Positions 22,540-34,869 of a stretch of DNA of 64,000 nucleotides are shown piece after piece. A model generated the notes under the pieces. It ran no database searches. It had not been told where the DNA came from and worked only from the letters and a program-made list of their open reading frames with translations. A program made the translations under genes and the position numbers. Numbering within the stretch: the first letter of the stretch is position 1; every line of letters begins with the position of its first letter. The stretch is taken from positions 13,505,455 to 13,569,454 of the forward strand of contig OX365948.1 in assembly GCA_947247005.1 (NCBI GenBank), read 5' to 3'. The stretch is from Spisula solida. Taxonomy: Eukaryota > Mollusca > Bivalvia > Venerida > Mactridae.

Positions 22540-24709
22540 GTTTCAAAATTAAATTTACTCCAAAAAATGTGCTTTAACTCTGCATGTTGTCCTTGACTGC
22601 ATCTTCGCCCCGATAGAAGACAACAATTAACACTTGATAATGTGTAATTGCACAAACCTCTAATCTCAATATTTTCTGTTGTTCTTCAAGTGTCATCCAG
22701 ATATGGACATGCTGGTATGCCATTGTTTAATGCACCACTGACTGGAACAGTCGACTATTTAGTGCCAAGGAGAGGGACTGAATAAATGTTACCACATTCT
22801 TTAGATTCCAAATGTGTCCAAAACCTTATAATTATACATTATACATGTATCACACAATGGAATAAAGATTTCTGGCCAGCCTAGCACAGTTAGTCGAGTG
22901 CTATTTTTCCCATAGGCGTTTTAGATTCAATGCATGAGTTGTACAAAACAAGTCAACAGTGGCACCCTGTCCTCCCAACCTCTGTTATAACAATAAATAC
23001 ATATCAAAGTACTGAACTACTGTGGTACTGATACTTGGGGGATATCGCAATTCTTGGTAATAATATAGGGTTTACATCATTCAGATCTCACTAAACGGAC
23101 CCATAAAGGCAATCCACCCATAAAAAGCCCAATGAACTAGTTTCAACCGTAAAAAGGGGGACTGAACGGTCTAGTTTTAGCTGAGAAAAGGTATGAAAAG
23201 ATTAAGAATAACAGTAAATGGTAATATCATGCAGCTGCACAAATAATGTTTGACAGTAGTAAACAAAAATAATATAAGTAGATCTTGTTGGATAACGGAT
23301 GAATGGGCGCAAAAAATATATAAAAAATAGAACCAAAAACTACATTAAGTCGTAATTCCATAACTCTTCAGCTGCATTATAAACGAACCGCATAGGGTGT
23401 GAATTGCGCGAAAGATTTAGATAGGGGATGAAAGAAAAATCTGGATGGAAAATTTGTATTTAGCTGAATGTATGTGGTAAATTAATTGACACAACGTAGA
23501 GAATTTGACATGACTCTCGACTTTCAATTTGCATAATTTAACAGCTGATATCTTGTCTGTAATTATAACCCCGGTTGTATGTACTCATAAGCAGGAAGTA
23601 CCACGAAGACGCTTGAGGTGTAATATGAACAATAATCTAAAGGACCGATATTGCACTACTCGTAGAAATGTTCGTATTCAACACAAGAACCTTGTAATCT
23701 ATTCATACATAAAGGTCAGGATCAGGTCAAATTCTCCGTGCTATAACACGCCACGAAAAATGTCTCTTCTAAAATTTTCAGAGAAATTACCTCAAGTCTT
23801 TTGACTGGCCTTGGTGATAATATTTGATATTACATTCAAGTATTTATGACTTCTAATAACACATGAGGGAAGAACAAATTGTCTGTATTAAAGAAAAGAA
23901 AATGACTTATATTCATTGCAGAATATTGTTTGAAATAATGTATCTGCTGTACTTATAAGTAGGGTTAAGATGCCCGTAACAATCAATTGAGCAGGAAGTC
24001 TTTGTTTGTACTTGGTAATTTTACACCAGAAACTTTGATTGAACAATTAATCAAATTAATTTTAAAAAAGTGTATATTTTGTTAACACTGCAGTATACAG
24101 TTACCAGATATTGCATGTTAATTTGAGTAATATCATTACTTTTCACTGGACTGGAAACGAGTAATAGCTCAGCCACGATTTTTTCCAAACGACTCATTCT
24201 TTCATGGATCTCAAATGGTTTTAAGCATCTTCAGATATTTAAATAGCCATTAAAGACATCAAAATATAGCAGATATTCATTTAAGTGCTTGAATTTTCTT
24301 GAAATGGGCGGCTGCTCACTCTAAATGTTGATTGTGACGCACCAAATGTATATGGAATGAGTGTTTTACCAAGGTTTGATTGTTTTTGAGTTGAGCATTC
24401 TTTTTGTGATGAACAAAACATGAATTTGAGTAAAAATGACCAAAGTACAACAAAGATACTTACTAAAACACATACAAGTAACTGTACAGAGAATTGATTT
24501 TTACTGTACAAGTATAAAATGATTAATCAGGTCAGTCATTTGCTTACTTAACATTGTGTACATAAACATTGCAAATTCTCGTAGTAATTTCTTATTATGA
24601 TAGATATTTTGTGTATTAGTATGTTGAAAACAATAAAAATACAACGTTATGATATTTCAATGTTTGTTTTCAAGTGACAGAACTGATTAAACAGACTATA
24701 TTGCTGAGT
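22540..24709. other. Unique intron-like DNA with one tRNA-like patch
   Basis: Mostly featureless. Near 22880 CCTAGCACAGTTAGTCGAGT resembles a tRNA A box, followed about 37 bp later by a weak B box, possibly a decayed SINE head. No exon signals were recognised. Confidence 0.4.
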
Positions 24710-24815
24710 ATCAGCCCTGCGTTCAAGGAAAAATAATGTGATGCACATTTCGTACCTGGTACGTACCAGGTACGAAACGTGTCGTACCGGGTTTTTCCTT
24801 GAACGCAGGGCTGAT
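24710..24815. mobile_element. Foldback element with an internal 30-bp palindrome
   Basis: Arms 24710-24733 and 24792-24815 are a perfect 24-bp inverted pair (ATCAGCCCTGCG...AAAAA). Between them 24748-24777 is a perfect 30-bp palindrome centred on GGTACGTACC. Probably a MITE; the inner palindrome is a separate self-pairing structure. Confidence 0.9.
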
Positions 24816-24904
24816 TTGTGTACAGAGTATTGAACAATTTTATGACTACATTACTCATTTACTTGCCATATACCGCAGTGGTTAAATTATTTCCTGAAAA
24901 TGAT

Positions 24905-24994
24905 GGTGTAATATATTGGGACAATTGTAAATCAAAGTGCCGAAAGCACGGTGTAATATATTGGGACAATTGTAAATCAAAGTGCCGAAAGCAC
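24905..24994. repeat. 45-bp perfect duplication
   Basis: GGTGTAATATATTGGGACAA and the following 25 bp occur twice in immediate succession and are identical, so the duplication is recent. Confidence 0.95.
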
Positions 24995-25990
24995 TATAGT
25001 TGTTCGAAAGAATGCAGGGGCAGTGTATAAATTAAAGATGATGTAGCTGTATTTTTCTTATGATTTATTTGTACATTTATTACAAGCGTATACTCTTTAA
25101 TAATACATGCTTGAATGCCTTGATGTAAACTCCTATCCGTATATACTAGAACTGGAAGATATACGTAGCTTTCTGGCATGATAAAAATATATATCGATCT
25201 ACAAGTTTTAATGCTTAAACTCATCTAAATATGCCACAAATAATTGTAACCTTCACATAGTTTACAAAGTACACAGATATAAAGGCTTATCAGTCAATGT
25301 GATCCACATGAAATAAAAACTATTTTGCATGACCAGTTTACATCCGCGTAGGTAGTTATGCAATATTACTGGCTGACTGGTTTACTATTTCAACGGTGCC
25401 GCCGCCTAGCCGCGGCCTAGGAAAAAAGTAGTTTCATCAACTTAACTATGAGTGATTGTAGAAACGTGTGTATAAATATACTTATTCGATAAATCAAACA
25501 CCTAAAAAGGCTTTCCTACAAATACACCCTGATGAGTCTGATTGGTAAATCTGGCCTGCAGATTGTTGGTGGCTGTCAAAAATGTATTCAAAATGGATTT
25601 TATTATATTCATTGTGGCATTTTTTTCAGGAATATTTATCAGCTCATTAATGTTGTAAACCTGGGTTTTGTTTTTGCTTTGCTGGAGTCCACTTTTAACA
25701 GTGTCGCAGGACTAGTCAGAAAACTTTTGCTGGAATTTTCCAGTATATGTCATTATTAAGGTACAGTTGTTCATAATATTTTATTCACCATGACCAGTAT
25801 TGGTGCAATACTGTCTGCTATATAACTAACTATTTCACCATCCTTGGGAGTAAATTACCCTTATAGTCATACATCCTCACTTTTTGTGGCATAACTCCTG
25901 CATATTTTACATACATCACACTTGTGTCTATCCTAGTTATTGGCACACTTGTTTGATATCTTACAGCAATAGAGGACTATTCTAGCGGAA
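24995..25990. other. Unique non-coding DNA
   Basis: No gene recognised. A GC-rich patch (GCCGCCGCCTAGCCGCGGCC) at about 25399 stands out from the AT-rich context. Confidence 0.45.
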
Positions 25991-25996
25991 TGTTTG

Positions 25997-26574
25997 TTGT
26001 CAGCAGTTCTGTGGTTCTTATGGTTACCATTATTATTTTCATGTTGTCAGCAGTTCATAGCAGTTATGTGGTTCCTATGGTTACCATTATTATTTTTATG
26101 CTGTCAGCAGTTCATAGCAGTTATGTGTTTCCTATGGTTACCATTATTATTTTTATGCTGTCAGCAGTTCATAGCAGTTCTGTGGTTCCTATGGTTACCA
26201 TTATTATTTTCATGTTGTCAGCAGTTCATAGCAGTTCTGTGGTTCCTATGGTTACCATTATTATTTTCATGTTGTCAGCAGTTCATAGCAGTTCTGTGGT
26301 TCCTATGGTTACCATTATTATTTTCATGTTGTCAGCAGTTCATAGCAGTTCTGTGGTTCCTATGGTTACCATTATTATTTTCATGTTGTCAGCAGTTCAT
26401 AGCAGTTCTGTGGTTCCTATGGTTACCATTATTATTTTCATGTTGTCAGCAGTTCATAGCAGTTCTGTGGTTCCTATGGTTACCATTATTATTTTCATGT
26501 TGTCAGCAGTTCATAGTAGTTCTGTGGTTCCTATGGTTACCATTATTATTTTTATGTTGTCAGCAGTTCATAGA
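25997..26574. repeat. 57-bp minisatellite, ten copies, frame-preserving
   Basis: The unit GTTGTCAGCAGTTCATAGCA...GGTTCCTATGGTTACCATTA is 57 bp, a multiple of three. A 197-codon frame therefore reads as ten copies of a 19-residue hydrophobic repeat (VVPMVTIIIFMLSAVHSSS), and a second frame is open too. There is no signal peptide, unique coding flank or codon bias, and two open frames are expected from any stop-free unit. I treat it as a non-coding array. Confidence 0.9.
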
Positions 26575-27275
26575 AGATGTTGACACTCTTATTTCATTGT
26601 GATTGAGTGTATAAATATGGACGCATTCGCCTGAAAAGTGTTTTGTTTTCGCCTAGAAACTTGAATTTTCATTATTGTCTAATTCCAGTTAATTAATTTA
26701 TAGACTTATGTGGGAAGTATTTCTAGTTAATTAATTTATCTTCCTGTCATAGTCATGTCGTAATTGATGAAAATTTAATTTTTCGGGAGACAATTTTTCG
26801 TTAGTACCTAATTGATGTAAGGAAATCAAGCAATATTAAGTGCAGATCCAAAATCGGAGACCGGGCCCCATAGAGCTAAAATAAAGTTGTCCTATATATT
26901 ATCTGGCTTGCCAGAGACTGATTAGGACGTAGAACCCTCCAAGAAAAATCAGTGGTTGTTCCAGAACTACCACCCTGAGCAAAATAACATGTCTGATCCC
27001 TTTCTTGGGAAAAAAAGTTGGTGGAATCCCCTGAGAAAATTGGTGGAATTAGTGCATGACTACTGTCCCTGGTGGCTATCATATGAAACACTATGATTCT
27101 TCAAGGGTAGGGAATAGAGTTAACAGTCCCATGTAATTAAACAGTTTAATGAGTTATTCAAACCTTTGAAAACAAACCTCACTTGCATAAATAATGAAGA
27201 AGTTGTTAATTCCTGCATTAAATTTTAATTACTAGAATTTTCCTGCAGGCCAACATTGGCAAACAAAAATGGTTT
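26575..27275. other. Unique non-coding DNA
   Basis: Includes two nearby GTTAATTAATTTAT motifs (26689 and 26726). Nothing else recognised. Confidence 0.45.
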
Positions 27276-27570
27276 ATTAGCTCACATGGTACAAATTTAA
27301 ATTTGGATCTGCGTGCGTGTGTGTGTGCGTGCGTGTGTGCGTGCGTGTGTGTGTGCGTGTGTGTGTGCGTGCGTGCGTGTGTGTGTGCGTGCGTGTGTGT
27401 GTTGTACGTATATAACACTAGATGACTAATCTTCATGAAACATTGGTCAGATGATATTGAGTTTAACGATAGGTCATATTTGGGGTCAAAAACTAGGTCA
27501 AATCATGTGCATATATATGTAATATAAGCTGCATTTTGCATTTGATTTTCATGAATCTTGGTCAGGTCTC
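27276..27570 (+). mobile_element. E2-related fragment with expanded GT/GC microsatellite
   Basis: AGCTCACATGG leads to a 14-bp palindrome (CAAATTTAAATTTG), then a (GT/GC)n tract at 27311-27402. Core-like sequence follows (CTTCATGAAACATTGGTCAG, GGGGTCAAAAACTAGGTCAA) that matches E2's unit. The order hairpin, simple GTCC-like run, core matches E2, but the simple run is now GTGTGC. The 3' end is missing. Confidence 0.55.
27311..27402. repeat. GTGTGC/GTGC microsatellite
   Basis: About 90 bp of alternating G-T with interspersed GC dinucleotides. Alternating purine-pyrimidine sequence can adopt left-handed DNA, and it creates a histidine/threonine shadow ORF on the minus strand. Confidence 0.95.
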
Positions 27571-28762
27571 ACAAGAGCACAATTATAATGACAGCATTTT
27601 GTCACTTTCAACAACAAATGCAATTTTAGCATAAAACTGCATGAATACAGTCCAACTCAGAACATGATTTATTGCTATTCATATTTAGGAATTTGGGTTT
27701 TGTGAATTCTATTGTGAATATTTATAACATTTTGCTATGAATTCATAATTAGCAAAATAACACTGTGAGTAATGTTTTTTCAAGTATGCGAAGCAGCAAT
27801 GTGGCGTCATCATTGCACTTGTGTGGTAAGTAAGTCTCCTGTTAGTGTTTCTGGCATTAGAAAATGTATCAATTAACAAAATGGTATGATCGAGGGATTT
27901 GGTGTTTGCCAAGTGATTGCATGTTGGCATGAAATCATGAGCTGTGTTCACCAGCCATAGTGTCGGCAGTGTTATATCTGAATATTACCATTGCTATAAG
28001 TTATGTCAATACAACTATAACTGATTAGGCTCTTTAAGGAAGTCTTAATGTGTTGATCTTTGATGCCTATATGTGGGCGAGTGTTGGTCGAGTGTCTGAT
28101 TTTGTCCGGGCCTGTGGCTGTAAGGTTCTCTGGAATCAGAAATAATTATATGTAATAGAACAGTAGCATAGAATTTGTATGATTCGTTTTGACATTTTTC
28201 ATTAGCAATTTACTTATATATTTATATCCTGTAATTCCATTATAAAGGATGAACTCCATTATGGTCATATATCTGAGGATTGGAGAATTCCCTTTTATTT
28301 TGTGACACAATTGGAACTGGCACTACTTATTCGTAGATGTACTTTAAGAATCAATGTTTTGACTTCCTAAAATAACAAACATGATAGAACAAATATTCAC
28401 AAATGCCAGTTAAATGTATACGTGTATTGTAGGTTATGCATGTTTATGTACTTTAATCATAGAGTTTGTACAGTAAATCCCCCCTGTTTAGCTACCCGAG
28501 TGGAAAATTTACCTATAGCTGTGGTTGTGATAAATGCTAAACTATGATAAATGCAAAACTGCCTGCATCTACCCAAAGTTGTTATGAATTAAAGTAAAAA
28601 ACTGTGCTGTTGATCCAATTGAAGCATTAGAAAGAAAGCTTGATGGCAATAACACAGTGACCTACTGGCAATTTTCTAAACTGCCGTCTTGTACAGGTTA
28701 TTACTAACTACCAACCATTGACCATCATATGTTTTGGCAACCATGTACAAACTGACAATGAA
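27571..28762. other. Unique intron-like DNA
   Basis: No gene, RNA or repeat recognised. Confidence 0.45.
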
Positions 28763-29195
28763 ATGTGGCATCCAACATCAAGCCTGGTTAATAGATGTTA
28801 AGGCAACAATGTACACAATTTTTCAACAAGATATTGTGGCATCCAACATCAAGCTCAGTTAACCAAATGTGGCATCCAACATCAAGCTCTGTTAACCAAA
28901 TGTGGCATCCAACATCAAGCTCAGTTAACAGATGTTAAGGCAACCATGTACAAGCTTTTTCAACAAGATATTGTGGCATCAAACATCAACCATGTATGAA
29001 CTGTCAAACCAGATGTTGTGGTATCCAACATCAAATGTGGCATCCAACATTAAGTTCAGTTAACAGATGTTAAGGCAACCATGTAGTTAAGGTCTTTTAT
29101 CCAGATGTTTTGGCAGCCAGCATCAACTGCTGTCAACCAAATGTGGCAAGCAACATTAAGTTCAGTTAACCAGATGGTGTGACAACCAATGTCTG
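28763..29195. repeat. Degenerate repeat with TGTGGCATCCAACATCAAGC units
   Basis: Units containing TGTGGCATCCAACATCAAGC, CAGTTAAC and GATGTTAAGGCAACCATGTA recur about ten times with variable spacing (roughly 33-75 bp). This is an old minisatellite that has lost regularity. Confidence 0.8.
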
Positions 29196-29611
29196 TTGGC
29201 AACCCGGGTGACTTGGCCAAATACAGCAACTGTTGGATAAAGTTTAAACCATTATTTGCTCTATAACTAGTAAGTAGATTATTAGATCTACTGTAGAAAC
29301 AGTAGAAATGGGCTATGAAGGCATCTGAAAACAAAATCTTGTGTTAATTGTTTTTATTCATCAATAATGCATGAAGATAGGAGATAGATCATAACAATAA
29401 CTTGTAATCAAAGATGGGACGGGAGATGTGGCCAGATTAATGCTGATGATGTTTGATCGCTGAGGGGTATGGTGTTTTATGGTTCAATACTGCTGTGTTC
29501 TATTAACAGTTTTGTGGTTATATCGATCACATTAAACTTGTGAAACTTCTATTTGGTATGATTATTCCCATTTCCAAACAGAGGCCCGGATTATATTTTT
29601 CATTTTTGTAC

Positions 29612-30250
29612 AAATACACTCAACCACTTTTCTAATTGGTCACTTTTCAAACCCCAAATACCAATTTCCTTGCTCATGCATTCAGAACGTGGCAAGAATG
29701 CAAAATTGATCGCATGACTGAACATGTATACTTTGGCACATGATTTTGAATTCTTAATGTTGCAGGTGTTGAGTCGATACATGAAGGGTATGTTCGGAAC
29801 GTCTGTTCCGCACACTGTGCGGGATGGGGATGTTTTACTCCGAACAACTTACGAACAAAACAGAACTGTTCTGCACAGTGTGCCGAATGTTCTACTCCAA
29901 ACACCTTACGAACAAAACGGAACAGAAAGTAAAATGTTAAAGATGATCAAAATTGTAGTTGCAGCCGTAATATTGGAGGAAGAAATATGCATGTGGATAT
30001 ATTTAAGTGTGACTGTTTGCCCGCAATGGTCCATAATTGGAAAATAAATTTATTACATTCTATTTTATGACACAAGCGGCCATTGTTCTTGCTGTAATCA
30101 CGTGACTGTTCTGGCTGAACCGGATGTGCGGAACAGCGTTACGAACGCGCCCAAATGTATGTGTGCAAAATATCATCAAACATTATGATCACAGTTAAAC
30201 GTATTTGGGGTTTGAAAAATTACCAATTAGAAAAGTGGGTGAGTGTATTT
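29612..30250. mobile_element. 639-bp DNA transposon-like element, 50-bp TIRs
   Basis: 29612-29661 and 30201-30250 are inverted copies with only three mismatches over 50 bp (AAATACACTC...CAAATAC). Inside, a segment with ACTCCGAACAACTTACGAAC is duplicated (about 29839 and 29893), with further self-complementary GAAC/GTTC and GCACA/TGTGC motifs. The 107-codon ORF at 29724-30047 has no transposase motif, so the element is probably non-autonomous. No target duplication was identified. Confidence 0.82.
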
Positions 30251-32823
30251 CTGGATTAGATTCTGGCAGAAACACGATAATTAATAAAGTCTCTATTATG
30301 TTACTGTCGGGGGGGGGGGGGAAGCTTTGTTTGTGTCTTCTACGTATGTGATTATGTCCAATTGATCTGTATTTTGTTTGATGATATGCATCAATACAGA
30401 AAGTTACCCATCATCATCTTGTGTTTATAACTGCTGTCTATGTCTCGTTAATTTCAGTGATTTTATTGTGTAGCTGTATGATGCTAGTTTATTGCATGAT
30501 ATTCTATGTTATATTACAAGATGTCAATCATAATTCATTTCCTGTATTTTCCATCCAATTACCATCCAATTAACTGCATATTAATCTGCTGATTAGGTTT
30601 TGTATTTCTCCAGGGCTTTTTTTACCTAACATTATTACATCATTGCTTTCTTATTACGGTTTGATGCAATGTTTAGGTTAGGTGGTGGACTTAAATTCAT
30701 GAACTCATGCTTGCATCAGGGGCACTGATTTCTGCTAAGATTTTCAAATGGGTATGATCATTTAATTGAAAAATCATGCAGTCAAAACAAATACAGTAGT
30801 GATTCAAGTTTCATATTTTTTCATGTTTGTTTTTTATCATAAATAAATATTGAATATGTATCATCACGGTACAAAGTAAAACCATGCTTGTTAAGACATT
30901 ATCATACAAGTGTCAGTATAGTACCAATGATGGTGTCACACAAGTGACATATTCAAACCATTATTCTATCAGCATTTTCTGTTTGGCAAATGTTCATGAG
31001 AAAAATTATATGCTGAGCTGATAGACCTGTATTCTGTCTTTGACACTCCTAATGTGGCAGAAATCCTGCATTTATTGTGAAGGAACAATTAACAAAATTG
31101 TTGCAGATATTGAATAAATGTCAAAACATTTTGACTTTGACAAGCTATATATATATATGGTAATAAATTGTTATGTTGTTTATGTGTCGTTATTAATTAG
31201 ATTGTATGGGAATGTGTATGTGGAAGGACTTGTTCAGTCTGAAGTGTGTTGATATGTATTTCATTCATAAATTTATCCATGGATTGGTAGAAAACATAAT
31301 TGATTGAATTTTAATTAATCAATATCTGATTCAATTTAATTAATCAATATCAGGTTCAATGCATGGTTACGATATAGGATTTATGCAGGTATTATTGATT
31401 AACTGTAAACTGATAAAAAAATCATGTTGAATGTGTTTATTTAATAATTTTCTATGCAAATTGCTAGTAACTGAATGAAGAGTTCTGGCCCCTGAGTCAC
31501 ACAACAACTAATGTTCAAGATGAATATCATACACATTTATAGAAATCAACTTCTGTTTGAGTAGAGACAGTTATTAAATTTAAGTTGATTTGTGATTGAT
31601 GATATTGAATATACATTATTAATAGAGAATTTAATTTCCTTCAATAATGATGGGGTTAACTACATAATATACAACAACCAATCTGTCAATATTTAGCATC
31701 TTTGTTGATAAATTACTCAATTACGAATATTAACTAGATTGATAAATTATAATTATTGCATTTAGTGGCATATAAATAACACATTTGTCATTAAACTTTT
31801 TACTTGCTATGGAAACGTTATTTTACATAATTGAGTAAATTTTCTATTTTTCACACATTTACATCTATATCTACGTATGTCTAACTTAGGTTACTTAAAT
31901 CGTGACAGTTTAATAGAGCTACGGGACATTGTACTACGGATAATTTGAGATTTTAGCATTGTTAAGAGTTCACACAATAGCTTTATTTGGACAACGGAAC
32001 CTTTGACAGTACAATGGTAGTACTACTATATCCACAATGTGTAAATGATTAAAATTGTAGATTTAAGTTTTTATGATCCTGTATGATGTTTTTTTGTGCT
32101 TTTACTTTATTGCAATTAATGATAGTGTCCTGTTTCTTGTCCAAACTTCTATATTAATGTATGCATTATTTCGATTAACCCATGTCGCGATACGTTCCAT
32201 GTGTAACGATTTATAATATAGAAATCCTAGAGATTCTTATTGAAATTGAACAGTGAAAATTGAAGCATGATTTACATAGATATTTTGACATAGTTTACCT
32301 AAACATTAGTGTGTACATGATTGTATTTACGTTTTAAAATAAATTTGAACAGTAAGTGAGCCATTTATAAAACGGCATTCACTGTAGGGATTAGATCATT
32401 ATAGTTCAAGAAATGCTTAAATAGGGAAGAAAGTTGAATAATTGAGTATACATTATACAATGTATATATAGATATAAAAAGCAATGGATTATTTTTGTCC
32501 TGATGTAATATGTGTCATCTTTTACCAGAGGAGTTGAATTAGAGCTGTATGTATTAAGTTCAATAAAATTCTGTTTATATGAGGGATTATCGAAATTAAA
32601 AGGGTAATAAACTGAAGTTTGACAAGTTAGTTTTGACAATGGATTTAAGATGTGTTATTGCATACGTAAGAGACAATTGTGTAATTGCATAGGGCATGTT
32701 GTGAAATTAAAAGACATGTCATGTTCTTAACTGTGACAAAACATGCAAGTTTGGATTAAACACATGGATGTATAGATGTTCAGTTGGTGATAATCTTTTA
32801 ATCTTCCTGAATTGGATTAAAAT
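30251..32823. other. Intron-like flank upstream of second first exon
   Basis: About 2.6 kb of AT-rich unique DNA, with a poly-G tract at about 30309-30320 and a small AATTAATCAATATC duplication near 31313. It should contain the promoter and 5' UTR of the exon at 32824 if that exon is a true first exon; no clear core promoter was identified. Confidence 0.4.
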
Positions 32824-32935
32824 ATGAGTACAATTGAAAAAATTCAAACAAAACTGAAAAGTTTGGTGCTACACTTGAAGTATGGCGAAGGTGTATCGAA
32901 GAAGAAATGTTATCTTGCCAAATGTGCATTCAGAG
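32824..32935 (+). CDS. OTOF: Ferlin-like alternative first coding exon (variant 2)
   Basis: Starts MSTIEKIQTKLKS, then LVLHLKYGEGVSKKK and CYLAKCAFRG, and ends G|GTGAGA in phase 1. An in-frame TAA two codons upstream fixes the ATG. From LVLHLKY onward it aligns with variant 1 (9059-9137) over 25 residues without gaps: LVLHLKY, E, LAK and FRG identical, splice phase the same. It adds a 13-residue charged N-terminal extension and replaces the loop residues PGRADR with SKKKCY. An alternative first exon of the same otoferlin-like gene is the simplest reading; the first exon of a tandem paralogue is possible but would need missing exons between 9 and 32 kb. Confidence 0.68.
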
Positions 32936-33251
32936 GTGAGATGTATTTCATTATTTTGAATTGCAATGAGGGCATTTAAAGGATTTTCAGTTGGTCAAGA
33001 GTTCAGCATTATCTGTGCCATATTGTGGATTGTGGTGCCATAAAAAGTCTCCGTGTACATGTAATCAGTGTTGTCATCCACCTATCAACCCATTGTTTAC
33101 TGGTGTGGTGAGATGTAGGCTTACTTATATTGTTGTATGGATACTGGGTACTTGGGCAACCTTTTGGTGTTGTTGTGGTAGCCGCATGACATATTCCATT
33201 TGTACTTGGAATTGCTAAATGGTGGCACCATGCAGTATGGATTGAAATCTC

Positions 33252-33685
33252 ACCATAGATGCACACTAGATATACAAATCCAACCATAGATGCACACTAG
33301 ATATACAAATCCCACCGTAGGTGCACACTAGATATACAAATCCCACCATAGGTGCACACTAGATATACAAATCCAACCATAGATGCACACTAGATATACA
33401 AATCCCACCGTAGGTGCACACTAGATATACAAATCCCACCGTAGGTGCACACTAGATATACAAATCCCACCATAGGTGCACACTAGATATACAAATCCCA
33501 CCATAGGTGCACACTAGATATACAAATCCCACCATAGGTGCACACTAGATATACAAATCCCACCGTAGGTGCACACTAGATATACAAATCCCACCATAGG
33601 TGCACACTAGATATACAAATCCTACCATAGGTGCACACTAGGTATATAAATCCTGACATATGTGCACACTAGATATACAAATCCT
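33252..33685. repeat. 31-bp minisatellite, 14 copies
   Basis: The unit ACCATAGGTGCACACTAGAT plus ATACAAATCCC repeats 14 times; variants ATAGAT, ATAGGT and GTAGGT recur. It lies 316 bp downstream of the variant 2 exon donor. Confidence 0.95.
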
Positions 33686-34869
33686 GTGTGTAACCTGAAA
33701 TGCACTAAGATTCTCTGAACATATAAAACAAGTCTAACATTTGGGAAGTCGTGTGATTAAGCATGTACCTAATGTTACAGTAAGTGACAGTTATTGATGT
33801 TGGAACTCAGTGTTTTTTGTTTCACTCAAATCTTGCCATAGAGTACCTTGGAACAAGCAAGGTGGCATGTAACTTAAATGTATCACTGTTATTTGGTACC
33901 CAGTAAATCACCTTGAAATAGTTTCAGCCTATGTTTGACGTCATCAAGTCTGCTCCATAGAATCTTTGTAAACCATGGCAATTTTAACCAAATTGAATTG
34001 TCTGTACTGCATATTTCATGGATGACTTCTATTTCAATCTAATCTAGTTATATCTTCAATTTTAAGGATCCATTCTGCATTAAAATGAACTTTGATATTT
34101 CTCAATGTAACATTATTACGAAAATCATGCACAGAACTAAGTACTTCAATATGCTTATGATGTTGGAAAATTGAGTACCGGTACATGAACTCATGCCTGC
34201 TAGTGGTGAAAAGATAATAGAAATAGGACAGGGAAGGTTGCAAAACCCAAAACAACACAGACCACACTTATACAGCACAGTGTCCGACACACAACTGAAC
34301 AAGAAAATGAACTTAACCGCGAAGACAGAAAACATAAAACAATACAGACCACACTAAGTCTTACACAGCACAATGTTTGGACATACAACTGAACAAGAAA
34401 ATGAACTTAATGGCTGTAGGTCCCATTAGACTTTGAGGAGGCATATGATGTGTTTTTTATGTCATTTATCTGCTCAAGTATCACAGAAATTCATGAAGTA
34501 CCATTATTTTTGTGTATTATTCTGTTTGCATTACATAATTATAATGAATATATGCATCTCAGATTCTTTGAGGCAAAGACAGGTTTTCCTTTACATATTT
34601 GTTGCTTGTGATTTGGGTCCTGAGAAATGAAATTCAAATTGAAAACTTATGATAACCTGATGCAACAGTTGTATCCTTTTTTCCTTGATGTGTGCTCCTA
34701 ATATAAGCCTGCTTGTCCTTTATAATTTGTCCTTCCATTCCACCAAGTTCCATTTTTGTCTTTAAAGTTTATATTCTCTTTTGGTTTGATTTATAACCTT
34801 AATACTGTCTAGGTGGCCTACATTAATTTTGTCTATAGTTTGAGGTTAGTTCATTAGAAGCTTCAGGTT
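33686..34869. other. Intron-like DNA with one 87-bp duplication
   Basis: At about 34250-34410 the sequence ACAGACCACACT...AACTGAACAAGAAAATGAAC occurs twice roughly 87 bp apart with moderate divergence. The overlapping minus-strand ORFs there are a by-product. Confidence 0.6.

Noticed and set aside
22870..22990. A third tRNA-derived SINE
   Set aside because: TAGCACAGTTAGTCG is A-box-like, but the B box is weak, spacing is off and no body or tail can be defined.
29724..30047. 107-codon ORF inside the 639-bp TIR element as a transposase
   Set aside because: Too short, no DDE/DDD-type motif or DNA-binding signature, and it runs through a duplicated palindromic segment.
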